Shown in pieces: positions 8,569 through 15,179 of a stretch of 64,000 bases of DNA. The position numbers were made by a program, and so were the translations under genes. Where the stretch lies: positions 558,001-622,000 of the forward strand of contig CAVSKX010000004.1 in the NCBI GenBank assembly GCA_963728765.1, written 5' to 3'. The number at the start of each line of letters is the position of its first letter. Within the stretch, counting starts at the first letter, position 1. The stretch comes from AC-32 sp963728765. GTDB taxonomy: Bacteria > Actinomycetota > Thermoleophilia > Gaiellales > Gaiellaceae. The notes under the pieces were generated by a model. The model searched no databases. It had not been told where the DNA came from and worked only from the letters and a program-made list of their open reading frames with translations.

Positions 8569-8687
8569 CAGACAAGTGCGCCGAGCAGGGGTATCGTCGC
8601 CACCGAGGGCGGCGGGTTCAACCCCACCCTCTTAATGGGTGGGGGTGCGGCGGTACAGCCTCACGGCGCACGTAGCGGGAGGCCCGC
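8569..8687 (+). promoter_or_regulatory. Promoter-like element and structured leader of second ABC gene
   Basis: CAGACA (8569-8574), a 17-bp spacer and TATCGT (8592-8597) form a promoter-like pair that matches elements at 42306-42334 and 4517-4489. The following leader contains a CCCACCC/GGGTGGG hairpin with a TCTTAAT loop (about 8623-8643) and ends in GCGGG-AGG-CCCGC (8675-8687), directly against the ATG at 8688. That last hairpin encloses the Shine-Dalgarno GGGAGG (8677-8682), so translation may depend on opening it. The function is inferred. Confidence 0.4.
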
Positions 8688-10493
8688 ATGAGGGTCTGGC
8701 AGCCCGGCGGGCACCTGATGCGTGAGCGCGGCGCGCAGGTCGAGGACTGGTCCTGGCAGCGCACGCGGCGGCGGCTCGGGATGCTGTTCCGGCTCACGCG
8801 CCCGTACAAGACGCGCACCCTTCTCTCGGTCGTGGCGCTCCTGGTCGCCACCGCCACGGCGCTCGCGCCGCCGTACCTGTCCAAGTACGCGGTCGACGAA
8901 GGGATCGCCCAGCACGACCTGACGAAGCTCTGGTGGATCGTGGGCGCCTTTCTCGTCGCCGGCCTTCTCAACTGGGGCATGAGCTACGCGCAGACGTACC
9001 TCACCGGCTGGGTCGGCGAGCGGATTCTCGCTGACCTGCGGAACCGGCTCTTCGACCACCTCCAGCGCCTCTCGCTCGGGTTCTACGAGCGCAATCGCGC
9101 GGGCGTGATCATCAGCCGCCTCACGAACGACGTCGAGGCGATCGACCAGCTCGTCACCGACGGCGTGACCAGCCTCGTCCAGAACACGCTCACGCTGATC
9201 GGAACGGCGATCCTGCTCTTCATTCTCGACTGGCGGCTCGCACTAGCGACGCTCGTCGTGATCCCGTTCATGAGCGTCGCGACCGCGATCTTCCGCACCC
9301 GTTCGGCGCGCGCGTACTCCCAGGTGCGCGAGCGGCTCGGCCTCGTCACCGCAACCCTCGCCGAGGACATCGCGGGCATGCGCCAGATCCAGGCGTTCAC
9401 GCGCGAGGAGACGAACATCCGCAACTTCGGCGCCGTCACGGAGCGCTACCGCGAATCGAACATGCAGACGGTCATCCTGAACGGCATCTACTTCCCGTTC
9501 GTCGACCTGCTGTCGACGGTCGCGCTGTCCGTCGTGCTCGGCTTCGGTGGCTACCTCTACTTCCACGATGAGATCACGCTCGGGACGCTGTTCGCCTTCA
9601 TGCTCTACGTGCAGAACTTCTTCGACCCGGTGCAGCAGCTCTCCCAGCTCTACGGGACGTTCCTCTCGGCCACCGCGGCGCTGGACAAGATCGTCGACGT
9701 GCTCGACAAGGAGCCGGAGGTGGTCGACTTGCCGGAGGCCGACACGCTGCCGCACGTCGAGGGCCGGGTCGGCTTCGACGAAGTGCGCTTCGGCTACGGC
9801 GACGGGCCCGAGGTCTTGCACGGGCTCGACCTCGACGTTCCCGCAGGCACGACCGTCGCCCTCGTCGGGCACACGGGGGCCGGCAAGTCGACGATCGCCA
9901 AGCTGCTGGCGCGCTTCTACGACCCGCGCGACGGAGGGATCACGATCGACGGGCACGACCTGCGCGACGTGACGCAGGCCTCGCTGCGCCGCCAGCTCGG
10001 GATCGTGCCGCAGGAAGGCTTCCTGTTCGCCGGCACGGTCAGCCAGAACATCGCCTTCGGACGCCCCGAGGCGCGGCAAGAGGACGTCGTGCGCGCCGCG
10101 CAGACGATCGGTGCCCACGACTTCATCGTCCGGCTCGAAGACGGCTACGAGACGCAGCTGCAGGAGCGCGGCAGCCGCCTCTCGCTCGGCCAGCGCCAGC
10201 TCGTCGCGCTCGCACGGGCGCTGCTCGCCGATCCGCGCATCCTGATCCTCGACGAGGCCACCTCGTCGGTCGACATCGGCACCGAGCGCAAGATCGAGCA
10301 GGCGCTGCGTACGCTCCTCGCCGGCCGCACTGCCTTCGTGATCGCGCACCGCCTCTCCACGATCCGCGACGCCGACCTGATCGTCGTGCTCGAGCACGGC
10401 CGGGTCGTCGAGCAGGGCAGCCACGACGAGCTGATGCGGAAGCGCGGCCTCTACACGTCGCTCTACGGCGACTGGGCCGCCGACGTGGCGTAG
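8688..10493 (+). CDS. ABC exporter half-transporter with catalytic ATP site
   Basis: This is the second subunit of the probable heterodimeric ABCB-type exporter, 601 residues. It has a six-helix membrane domain, then Walker A GHTGAGKST (about 394), a deviant signature LSLGQRQ (about 498) and Walker B ILDEATSSVD (about 520), whose Glu is the catalytic base. The first gene has canonical LSGGQ but lacks that Glu. The two therefore fit together as one active ATP site (this Walker A/B with the partner's LSGGQ) and one degenerate site. The start ATG at 8688 is preceded by GGGAGG. The substrate cannot be told from sequence. Confidence 0.9.
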   Translation: MRVWQPGGHLMRERGAQVEDWSWQRTRRRLGMLFRLTRPYKTRTLLSVVALLVATATALAPPYLSKYAVDEGIAQHDLTKLWWIVGAFLVAGLLNWGMSYAQTYLTGWVGERILADLRNRLFDHLQRLSLGFYERNRAGVIISRLTNDVEAIDQLVTDGVTSLVQNTLTLIGTAILLFILDWRLALATLVVIPFMSVATAIFRTRSARAYSQVRERLGLVTATLAEDIAGMRQIQAFTREETNIRNFGAVTERYRESNMQTVILNGIYFPFVDLLSTVALSVVLGFGGYLYFHDEITLGTLFAFMLYVQNFFDPVQQLSQLYGTFLSATAALDKIVDVLDKEPEVVDLPEADTLPHVEGRVGFDEVRFGYGDGPEVLHGLDLDVPAGTTVALVGHTGAGKSTIAKLLARFYDPRDGGITIDGHDLRDVTQASLRRQLGIVPQEGFLFAGTVSQNIAFGRPEARQEDVVRAAQTIGAHDFIVRLEDGYETQLQERGSRLSLGQRQLVALARALLADPRILILDEATSSVDIGTERKIEQALRTLLAGRTAFVIAHRLSTIRDADLIVVLEHGRVVEQGSHDELMRKRGLYTSLYGDWAADVA

Positions 10494-10510
10494 TTCCTCC
10501 CTGAAACGAG

Positions 10511-10541
10511 GGATCGGCGCGCCTCCGTGCCGACCCGATCC
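10511..10541 (+). terminator. Intergenic hairpin after the ABC pair
   Basis: GGATCGG (10511-10517) pairs with CCGATCC (10535-10541) around an 18-nt loop that contains further pairing. It lies 18 nt after the stop of the second ABC gene. No U-rich tract follows, so it may be a Rho-type pause or merely mRNA structure. Confidence 0.25.
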
Positions 10542-10549
10542 TCGGGCTG

Positions 10550-11221
10550 ATGACCGGCGTGCGCATCGGCCTGCTTGTGGGGGTTTTCGCCCTCGCCACC
10601 GCAGCCCTCGCGGCCGCCGCGGCCGCCTGCCCCAAGGGCTACTCCTACGCAGGTCTCTACAGCGACTCGAAGGCCTCGGGCATCGCCGCCACGATCAGCA
10701 TGCTCGACGAGCCGGCCGTCGCCGGCAGCACGAGCCACGTCGCCGGCTGGGTGGGCGTCGGCGGCCCCGGCCTCGGCCCGAACGGCGAGGACGAGTGGCT
10801 CCAGGTCGGCCTCGCGACCTTCGGCGACTCACGCGACGGCCGGCTGTACTACGAGCTCGCACGTCCGGGCTCGCCGCCGCGCTACACCGAGCTCGCCTCC
10901 GGTATCCGGCCCGGGCAGAAGCTGCGGGTCGCCCTCCTCGAGCTTCCCTTCGCCCCCGACTCCTGGCTCGTGATCTCGCCCGCCGGGATCGCCGGCCCCT
11001 TCTATCTTCCGCGCAGTCATCGCGCCTGGCGGCCGATCGCGACGGCCGAGAGCTACGCGGAGACGACGCGCTGCAACCGCTACGCCTACCGCTTCGGCGG
11101 ACTCGAGCTCGCGCACGCCGACGGGAGCTGGCGCACGATGCGGCGGGCCTCCACGCTGCAGGATCCCGGCTGGCTGCTCCGGCGCCACGGCGCCTCGGCG
11201 TTCAGTGCCACCGCCGCCTGA
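10550..11221 (+). CDS. Secreted protein of unknown function
   Basis: This 223-residue protein has a clear signal peptide: MTGVRIGLLVGVFALATAAL followed by an alanine-rich stretch and probable cleavage before CPKGYSYAGL. The mature part has repeated short hydrophobic/Gly segments (VAGWVGVGGPGLGP, EDEWLQVGLATF, KLRVALLELPF) that suggest a beta-rich domain, with two cysteines that could form a disulfide. I recognise no family or catalytic motif. It follows the ABC pair by 56 bp but shows no clear functional link to it. Confidence 0.7.
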   Translation: MTGVRIGLLVGVFALATAALAAAAAACPKGYSYAGLYSDSKASGIAATISMLDEPAVAGSTSHVAGWVGVGGPGLGPNGEDEWLQVGLATFGDSRDGRLYYELARPGSPPRYTELASGIRPGQKLRVALLELPFAPDSWLVISPAGIAGPFYLPRSHRAWRPIATAESYAETTRCNRYAYRFGGLELAHADGSWRTMRRASTLQDPGWLLRRHGASAFSATAA

Positions 11222-11256
11222 ACGGGGCTACACTTCCCGAGGCCGCAACGTCTCGT

Positions 11257-11327
11257 TGCGGGGTCGTCTAACGGTAGGACGCTCGGCTCTGGACCGAGTA
11301 GTCTAGGTTCGAATCCTAGCCCCGCAG
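11257..11327 (+). tRNA. tRNA-Gln (CTG anticodon)
   Basis: The cloverleaf folds by eye. The acceptor stem is TGCGGGG/CCCCGCA with discriminator G. The anticodon stem CTCGG/CCGAG encloses loop CTCTGGA, giving anticodon CTG for codon CAG. The T stem CTAGG/CCTAG has loop TTCGAAT. The 3' CCA is not encoded. Confidence 0.96.
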
Positions 11328-11424
11328 CCTCACGAACCCGCTGCAAAACGGCGGGTTCTTTCGTTCTCGCCGCCAAGAGCACGGATCGATGTCGCCCGTT
11401 CGTCGCTACACTGGGCCTCCGCCG

Positions 11425-11497
11425 GGCGCATTCGTCTAGTGGCCTAGGACACCGCCCTCTCACGGCGGCGGCACGGGTTCGAATCCCGTATGCGCCT
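11425..11497 (+). tRNA. tRNA-Glu (CTC anticodon)
   Basis: The acceptor stem is GGCGCAT/ATGCGCC. The anticodon stem CCGCC/GGCGG encloses loop CTCTCAC, giving anticodon CTC for codon GAG. The T arm is ACGGG-TTCGAAT-CCCGT. No CCA is encoded. The T arm through the 3' end is duplicated 1.28 kb downstream, which marks this gene as the attachment site of an integrated element. Confidence 0.96.
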
Positions 11498-11500
11498 TTC
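11476..11500 (+). repeat. att direct repeat, tRNA-proximal copy
   Basis: This 25-bp stretch covers the tRNA-Glu T loop to 3 nt past the tRNA end. It is repeated without mismatch at 12759-12783, and the bases on both sides differ between the copies. The pair has the form of attL/attR left by tyrosine-recombinase integration into a tRNA 3' end. Confidence 0.85.
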
Positions 11501-11527
11501 CGTGTCACGAAGTCAGGCCGTTTTGGC

Positions 11528-11764
11528 TTGGTTGAGCGGGTCATTTGTGACAGGCATGCGGGAAAGTGCACAGCTGCAGGCGTCCCGGCGTTCTCGCCGC
11601 ACGATCTCCGACACCGACGGGTGTCGCTCCTCCACCTCGGAGGCATGCCGTGGGCCCGAATCGGCGAGCTCGTCGGGCACGACGACCTGGTGACGACCGC
11701 CCGCACGTACACGCACGTTGTCGTCGACGAGCGCGAGCTCGACTACGCCGCGCTGATCGCCTGA
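11528..11764 (+). pseudogene. Tyrosine integrase, C-terminal remnant
   Basis: The remnant encodes 78 residues. FSPHDLRHRRVSLLHLGG carries the H-x-L-R catalytic box, ELVGH the second histidine and TARTYTHV the nucleophilic tyrosine, in the order and spacing of phage-type integrases. The N-terminal core-binding domain, the first catalytic arginine and the beta-strand lysine are missing, since only 30 nt separate the tRNA from this frame. It is therefore inactive by itself. Its place beside tRNA-Glu is where the integrase of a tRNA-integrated element normally lies. Confidence 0.8.
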
Positions 11765-11797
11765 GCTCCAGCCGCCGATAAGCGCATGCGCCTGCGG

Positions 11798-12061
11798 CTA
11801 AGGGCTGAACACGCTCGGCTTCGAGAGGAGCCTTTCGAGGCCGGGATTGACACGCGGCGAGCGATCGACGAGCCCGACGAACCGGTCCCGCTTCTGTCCC
11901 TGAAGCGCGAACTCCGTTCGATCGGCGAGCACGCGCTCCGCTTTTAAAACGGCTGCCTCGACGACGAAGTCGGTGAGCGTTCGTTGCGAGGTCGCGGCCG
12001 CTTGCCGAACGACTCGGTCGGTCTCGGGTTCGACGCGGAAGTGCCACCGCCGTCGCTTCAT
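11798..12061 (-). CDS. DUF1778 (TacA-like) antitoxin without its toxin
   Basis: The 87-residue protein has a ribbon-helix-helix-like N-terminus (WHFRVEPETDRVVRQAA), then TLTDFVVEAAVLKAERVL and a C-terminal arm ending in NPGLERLLSKPSVF, the layout of DUF1778 antitoxins such as TacA that neutralise GNAT acetyltransferase toxins. The toxin normally follows directly downstream. Here only 33 bp separate the stop from the convergent integrase remnant, so it has been lost or never came along. The start ATG at 12061 is 6 nt after the MazF-like stop, so the gene is probably co-transcribed with that pair. Confidence 0.75.
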   Translation of the reverse strand: MKRRRWHFRVEPETDRVVRQAAATSQRTLTDFVVEAAVLKAERVLADRTEFALQGQKRDRFVGLVDRSPRVNPGLERLLSKPSVFSP

Positions 12062-12067
12062 GCGACC

Positions 12068-12385
12068 TCAGAGCCCAAGCACGAGCATCAAGGCCTCGTC
12101 GACGGAGCGGAGCTCGTCGGCGTCGAGACGCCCGGCGGAGCGACCAAGGCGCTGCGGATCGACGACCGTCGTCTGCTCGACGAGGACGCGCGTCTCCTGG
12201 CGCTCGAGGGCGATCGTGGGCCGAAAGCTCGCGGGCCGGGCGCTCGTCGACGTAGGCGAGACAAGGACGGTGCTGAGGTCGAGGAACTCGTCGGCCTGGA
12301 CGATGACCGCGTAGCGAGCTCCACGCTGCTCGTGGCCGCGAGCGCCGCGAGGTGCGGGCAGACGGAAGATCTCGCCGCGGACCAC
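12068..12385 (-). CDS. MazF/PemK-type endoribonuclease toxin
   Basis: This protein has the MazF fold signature RGEIFRLPAP, RGARYAVIVQADEFL, STVLVSPTSTSARPASFRP, ETRVLVEQTTVVDPQRLG and a C-terminal ALMLVLGL helix. Such toxins cleave mRNA at short motifs when the antitoxin is degraded. I use the GTG at 12385, which directly follows the antitoxin stop and begins VVRGEIF; a TTG at 12409 would add eight residues. It forms an operon with the MazE-like gene upstream and the DUF1778 gene 6 nt downstream, inside the tRNA-Glu element. Confidence 0.82.
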   Translation of the reverse strand: MVRGEIFRLPAPRGARGHEQRGARYAVIVQADEFLDLSTVLVSPTSTSARPASFRPTIALERQETRVLVEQTTVVDPQRLGRSAGRLDADELRSVDEALMLVLGL

Positions 12386-12386
12386 C

Positions 12387-12632
12387 TCAGTCGGAGAGCG
12401 GCGGAGCAAGCTCGGCGAGTTGCTCCCGGATGATCCGCATCTCCTCGCGGTCGCGCTCGTCGGCCGCCAGGCGGCGGACTTCGTCGCGTATCGCCGACCG
12501 CACTCGCCGCCTGCCTGCCGCCTCCCGAAGCGCGGTGCGCACTGCCTCGGAGTCGGTCAAACCGTCACCGCGGACGATCTCGAGTGCCGCAGCAGATGCG
12601 TCGTCGAGTCGAACGTGAAGCGAACGTGGCAC
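12387..12632 (-). CDS. MazE-like ribbon-helix-helix antitoxin
   Basis: The 81-residue protein begins PRSLHVRLDDASAAALEIVR, a ribbon-helix-helix DNA-binding N-terminus. A charged helical C-terminus (RSAIRDEVRRLAADERDREEM) is suited to binding a toxin. It ends just before the MazF-like start. The start is the GTG at 12632. A perfect 8-bp inverted repeat lies 11 nt upstream and is a likely site for autoregulation. The assignment rests on fold-like features and its position before a MazF-type toxin. Confidence 0.75.
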   Translation of the reverse strand: MPRSLHVRLDDASAAALEIVRGDGLTDSEAVRTALREAAGRRRVRSAIRDEVRRLAADERDREEMRIIREQLAELAPPLSD

Positions 12633-12642
12633 GTCTCAAAGC

Positions 12643-12661
12643 GTAGCACGAATCGTGCTAC
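12643..12661. promoter_or_regulatory. Inverted-repeat operator of the mazEF-like operon
   Basis: GTAGCACG-AAT-CGTGCTAC is a perfect inverted repeat with 8-bp arms, ending 11 bp upstream of the antitoxin start codon. Ribbon-helix-helix antitoxins usually repress their own operon through such sites. A TACGCT hexamer overlapping its downstream end on the minus strand could be the -10 box. Confidence 0.55.
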
Positions 12662-12758
12662 TGAACCGCTGGACATGGTCAGGCAGGCCCGGATGGTCGC
12701 GTGCGGTGCAGACCCCCGTGCATACCTCGGCGAAAAAAAATAGCTCTATTTGCAGGGA

Positions 12759-12783
12759 GGTTCGAATCCCGTATGCGCCTTTC
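12759..12783 (+). repeat. att direct repeat, distal copy
   Basis: This is a perfect 25-bp copy of 11476-11500 (the tRNA-Glu T loop to 3' end plus 3 nt). It is not a tRNA gene because no D arm or anticodon arm precedes it. It marks the far end of the integrated element. Confidence 0.85.
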
Positions 12784-12799
12784 GCTTCCGCCTAACGAC

Positions 12800-13297
12800 T
12801 CATGCGGGTGCCGATCGCATCGGCGCAAGCCCGCGGAGCGCCTTGGCGTAGTGTGGTCGCACATCTTGTGTCAGCCGCGCCCAGCGCGTGCCCATGAACC
12901 AGCGAGCGCGACCGTCCACCGCGCGGACGATCTGGCGCTTGGCCTCGTAGACGACCTTCCACCCGGCCGGTCTGTCGTTGTTTTCTATGCGCAGCGAGAT
13001 CGTGAAGAAGCGGCCGCTACGAGGGGCCGAGACCCGACCGGGGAGCGTCCCGATTCCGGAGATCCCGTTCGTGACGGTCCGGCATCGATCACGTCCACAC
13101 GTCGTTGTCGTGATGCCGCCCTTGGACACCGCGACGCCGACAGACGTGAGCGCGGCGATCACGACGACGCAAACGATCCGTGCTCGGTGCCGGGGCAAGA
13201 GGCGCCTATCCACCCGCGATGGCTCTGGTTCCCCAGTTAGGGGACGCCACTGCCGGGCTGAGAGTTGCGCTTCGCGCGGCGCGGTTCGATTCGTCAC
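12800..13297 (-). CDS. Hypothetical single-pass membrane or secreted protein
   Basis: This 165-residue frame has a basic, R-rich N-terminus, one hydrophobic segment (RIVCVVVIAALTSVGVAV, about 40-57) and a C-terminal portion with GRFFTISLRIENNDRPAGW, reminiscent of the beta-sandwich DUF4352-type telokin-like domains of secreted actinobacterial proteins. The true start may lie downstream of the annotated one, close to the hydrophobic segment. It lies just outside the integrated element. I cannot assign a function, and the gene call itself is only moderately supported. Confidence 0.45.
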   Translation of the reverse strand: MTNRTAPREAQLSARQWRPLTGEPEPSRVDRRLLPRHRARIVCVVVIAALTSVGVAVSKGGITTTTCGRDRCRTVTNGISGIGTLPGRVSAPRSGRFFTISLRIENNDRPAGWKVVYEAKRQIVRAVDGRARWFMGTRWARLTQDVRPHYAKALRGLAPMRSAPA

Positions 13298-13346
13298 GGA
13301 GGGCGCCTGTGCGGCGCCCTCCGTGAACGAGTCGTCGTCGAGGCGG

Positions 13347-14876
13347 CTAGCTGTGCGCGGCGTCGACGAGGTCCGGGATCAGAGCCGCGGCGTTCGGTGT
13401 GCCGAGGCCCGTGACGGGATCCCAACCCTGCGTGGCCGGGTAGCCGGGGATGCTGGGATCCTCCTGGTTGTCGTTCGCGACGCCCGCGATCGCGGTGTGC
13501 GCGACGTCGAAGTAGTCCGCCGCGTACTTCGCCGGTTGCGAGGCCAGCTTGTACAGCGCGGGGTTGATCAGGCCGAGGCCGGTCTGACCGTACTTCGCCT
13601 TGTTCAGCTGGTCGGCGATCGCGACGAGGCCCGCCCACTGCGGGCAGCTCAGCGAGGTGCCGCCGATGTCGTACCAGCCGGTCTGACTGATGTTCGAGTC
13701 GTTGCCGTCCGGCGGGAGCGACAGGTAGACGAGCGCACCGGTCGCGGAGCTGGCCTGGAACGCGATATCGGGGACACCGCGGGCGGAAGCCGGAACCGCT
13801 GTGCTGCCGGCCGGAAGGGTTCCCTGGTAGTCGGGCCGGGAGAAGACGTGACTGAAGCCGCCGCCCGAGAACGTCCAGGCAACCTCCGCCGCACCGCTCG
13901 CGTTGAAGGTCGAGCTGCTGCATTTCGCGCCGAGCCCTGCGATCGGGTCGGTGGTGCGCGCCTGGCTCGCCGACGCGAGCGGGTCGGTGCAGAGGTACGT
14001 GCCGCCGACACCGGTCACGAGCGGGTCCGAAGCGGGCCACTCGACGGCCGGGAACGGGATCAGGCTCCCGCCCTGACTCACGGGCGACTTCGTGAAGTTG
14101 GTCGAGCCGTCGTCGCCCGACGAGCCGAGCACGGTGATGCCGTTCGCCGCCGCGTTCTTGAACGCGTAGCGCAGATTCTGAAGCGACTGGTAGCTCCCGA
14201 ACGCATCCTCGGACGACGCGAAGCTCTGCGAGATCACCTGCGCGAGGTGGTTCGAGATGACGTAGTCCTCGGCCTTCATCATGTTCGGGAAGCCCTGGAC
14301 GCCGAGCGTCTCGGCGTTGTTCGAGTGGACGAGCAGGATGTTCGCCTGGGGCGCGATGGCATGCGAGGTCTCGACGTCGAGCGCAACCTCGAGCGCCCAG
14401 GCCGCCTTATCCTCGAGATGCGTCCCCTTGCCGGGCTGACCCTTCGTCTCAGGCGAACCGTTGATCGCGAGCTCGCTGAACGTCGGCATCCCCGGCTGAC
14501 AAGTAACGCCTTCTTCGCCACACATCGCCTGCAGGCCGAAAGCCTGGTCGAAGACGTGCAGGTCGTGCGCCATCGTGTCGCTCCCGTAGGAGTCCACGAC
14601 CGCGATCGTGATCCCCTTGCCGGTCCAGCCCGCCTGGTGCAACGGGCCGACGTTGTATGCAGACTGAATCGCCTGCGGCGCGAAGCACGTGCGAGCGACG
14701 GCCGCACAGTCGGCCTGTGTCGGCGTCGTTGCCTTGATGAACTGGTAGTCGCTGACGGTGGGATGCGGAACCGGGTACGCCTGAGCGCGTCCTGGCCCGG
14801 TCTGCGCGGCACCGATCGCCGCAACGCCCGCCAGTACACCGGCGAGCGCAGCGGCCACAAGCAGCTTGCGCTTCAT
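13347..14876 (-). CDS. Secreted S53 (sedolisin/kumamolisin-like) peptidase
   Basis: This is an exported serine-carboxyl peptidase of 509 residues. The signal peptide is MKRKLLVAAALAGVLAGVAA. Catalytic candidates are Glu163 and Asp167 in WALEVALDVE, the oxyanion Asp in GSSGDDGS (about 255) and the nucleophile Ser408 in GGTSLSCPQWAG. The C-terminal DPVTGLGTPN fits the calcium site of the family. Only about 60 residues precede the catalytic core, so the long propeptide typical of many S53 enzymes is missing or very short. A good promoter (TTGACA, 17 bp, AACGAT) and AGGGGAG ribosome-binding site precede the ATG at 14876. Confidence 0.9.
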   Translation of the reverse strand: MKRKLLVAAALAGVLAGVAAIGAAQTGPGRAQAYPVPHPTVSDYQFIKATTPTQADCAAVARTCFAPQAIQSAYNVGPLHQAGWTGKGITIAVVDSYGSDTMAHDLHVFDQAFGLQAMCGEEGVTCQPGMPTFSELAINGSPETKGQPGKGTHLEDKAAWALEVALDVETSHAIAPQANILLVHSNNAETLGVQGFPNMMKAEDYVISNHLAQVISQSFASSEDAFGSYQSLQNLRYAFKNAAANGITVLGSSGDDGSTNFTKSPVSQGGSLIPFPAVEWPASDPLVTGVGGTYLCTDPLASASQARTTDPIAGLGAKCSSSTFNASGAAEVAWTFSGGGFSHVFSRPDYQGTLPAGSTAVPASARGVPDIAFQASSATGALVYLSLPPDGNDSNISQTGWYDIGGTSLSCPQWAGLVAIADQLNKAKYGQTGLGLINPALYKLASQPAKYAADYFDVAHTAIAGVANDNQEDPSIPGYPATQGWDPVTGLGTPNAAALIPDLVDAAHS

Positions 14877-14914
14877 TCTCTCCCCTTCGCGTTGTGTCCC
14901 CTGCCTCGCGCGGG

Positions 14915-14943
14915 ATCGTTCAGGACTGCCAGGGCCGTGTCAA
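14915..14943 (-). promoter_or_regulatory. Promoter of the S53 peptidase
   Basis: On the minus strand TTGACA (14943-14938) and AACGAT (14920-14915) are separated by 17 bp, followed about 38 nt later by the start codon with the ribosome-binding site AGGGGAG. The -35 hexamer is a perfect consensus match. Confidence 0.6.
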
Positions 14944-15179
14944 AGCGGTACCGCCACTCCACGCCCCGTTTGCACCGAGTTGCATCCGCCTGCCGGAGGG
15001 GCCGCGCTTAGCTCCCGAAGGGACGCGGCAGGGGCCTGATGCGCCGCCATCCCCCGAAGGGGCGCATTGCCGCAGCCAGGCGCCCGCCGCAGTTCTTTTT
15101 TTCCGGCGAACGGCTCCGTGCAAACCCCTCGAACGAGTGACGGAACCCGGGCCTCGCGGCTCGATCCTTGTTCCTGGAG
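14944..15179 (+). other. Structured leader upstream of the degenerate GGDEF gene
   Basis: No gene is visible here. The stretch holds several short G/C hairpins containing CGAA loops, a T7 run (15097-15103) and, at about 15115-15165, a segment with GCAAACC, a small CTC-GAAC-GAG hairpin and GACGG. These recall the 5' half of cyclic-di-GMP-I (GEMM) riboswitches, but several conserved positions differ and no clear 3' half is seen. It is probably a regulated leader of the following gene; riboswitch identity is unproven. Confidence 0.25.

Larger units (their letters stand above)
11476..12783. mobile_element. Decayed tRNA-Glu integrative element (1.3 kb)
   Basis: The element is bounded by 25-bp perfect direct repeats, the first being the 3' part of a tRNA-Glu gene. 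Inside are the C-terminal remnant of a tyrosine integrase next to the tRNA, a MazE/MazF-like toxin-antitoxin pair, and a DUF1778-type antitoxin gene with no toxin. No replication, transfer or structural genes remain. The best reading is an island or satellite element that lost most of its content while the addiction genes were kept. The boundaries are direct observation; the history is inference. Confidence 0.8.

Noticed and set aside
5966..8575. A very long open frame on the minus strand opposite the uracil glycosylase and first ABC gene
   Set aside because: It is antisense to two well-supported genes, has Arg/Asp/His-rich low-complexity composition, and has no recognisable domain. In ~70 % GC DNA such shadow frames are expected.
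12759..12783. Second tRNA-Glu gene
   Set aside because: Only the T loop to the 3' end is present, with no D or anticodon arm. It is the distal att copy.
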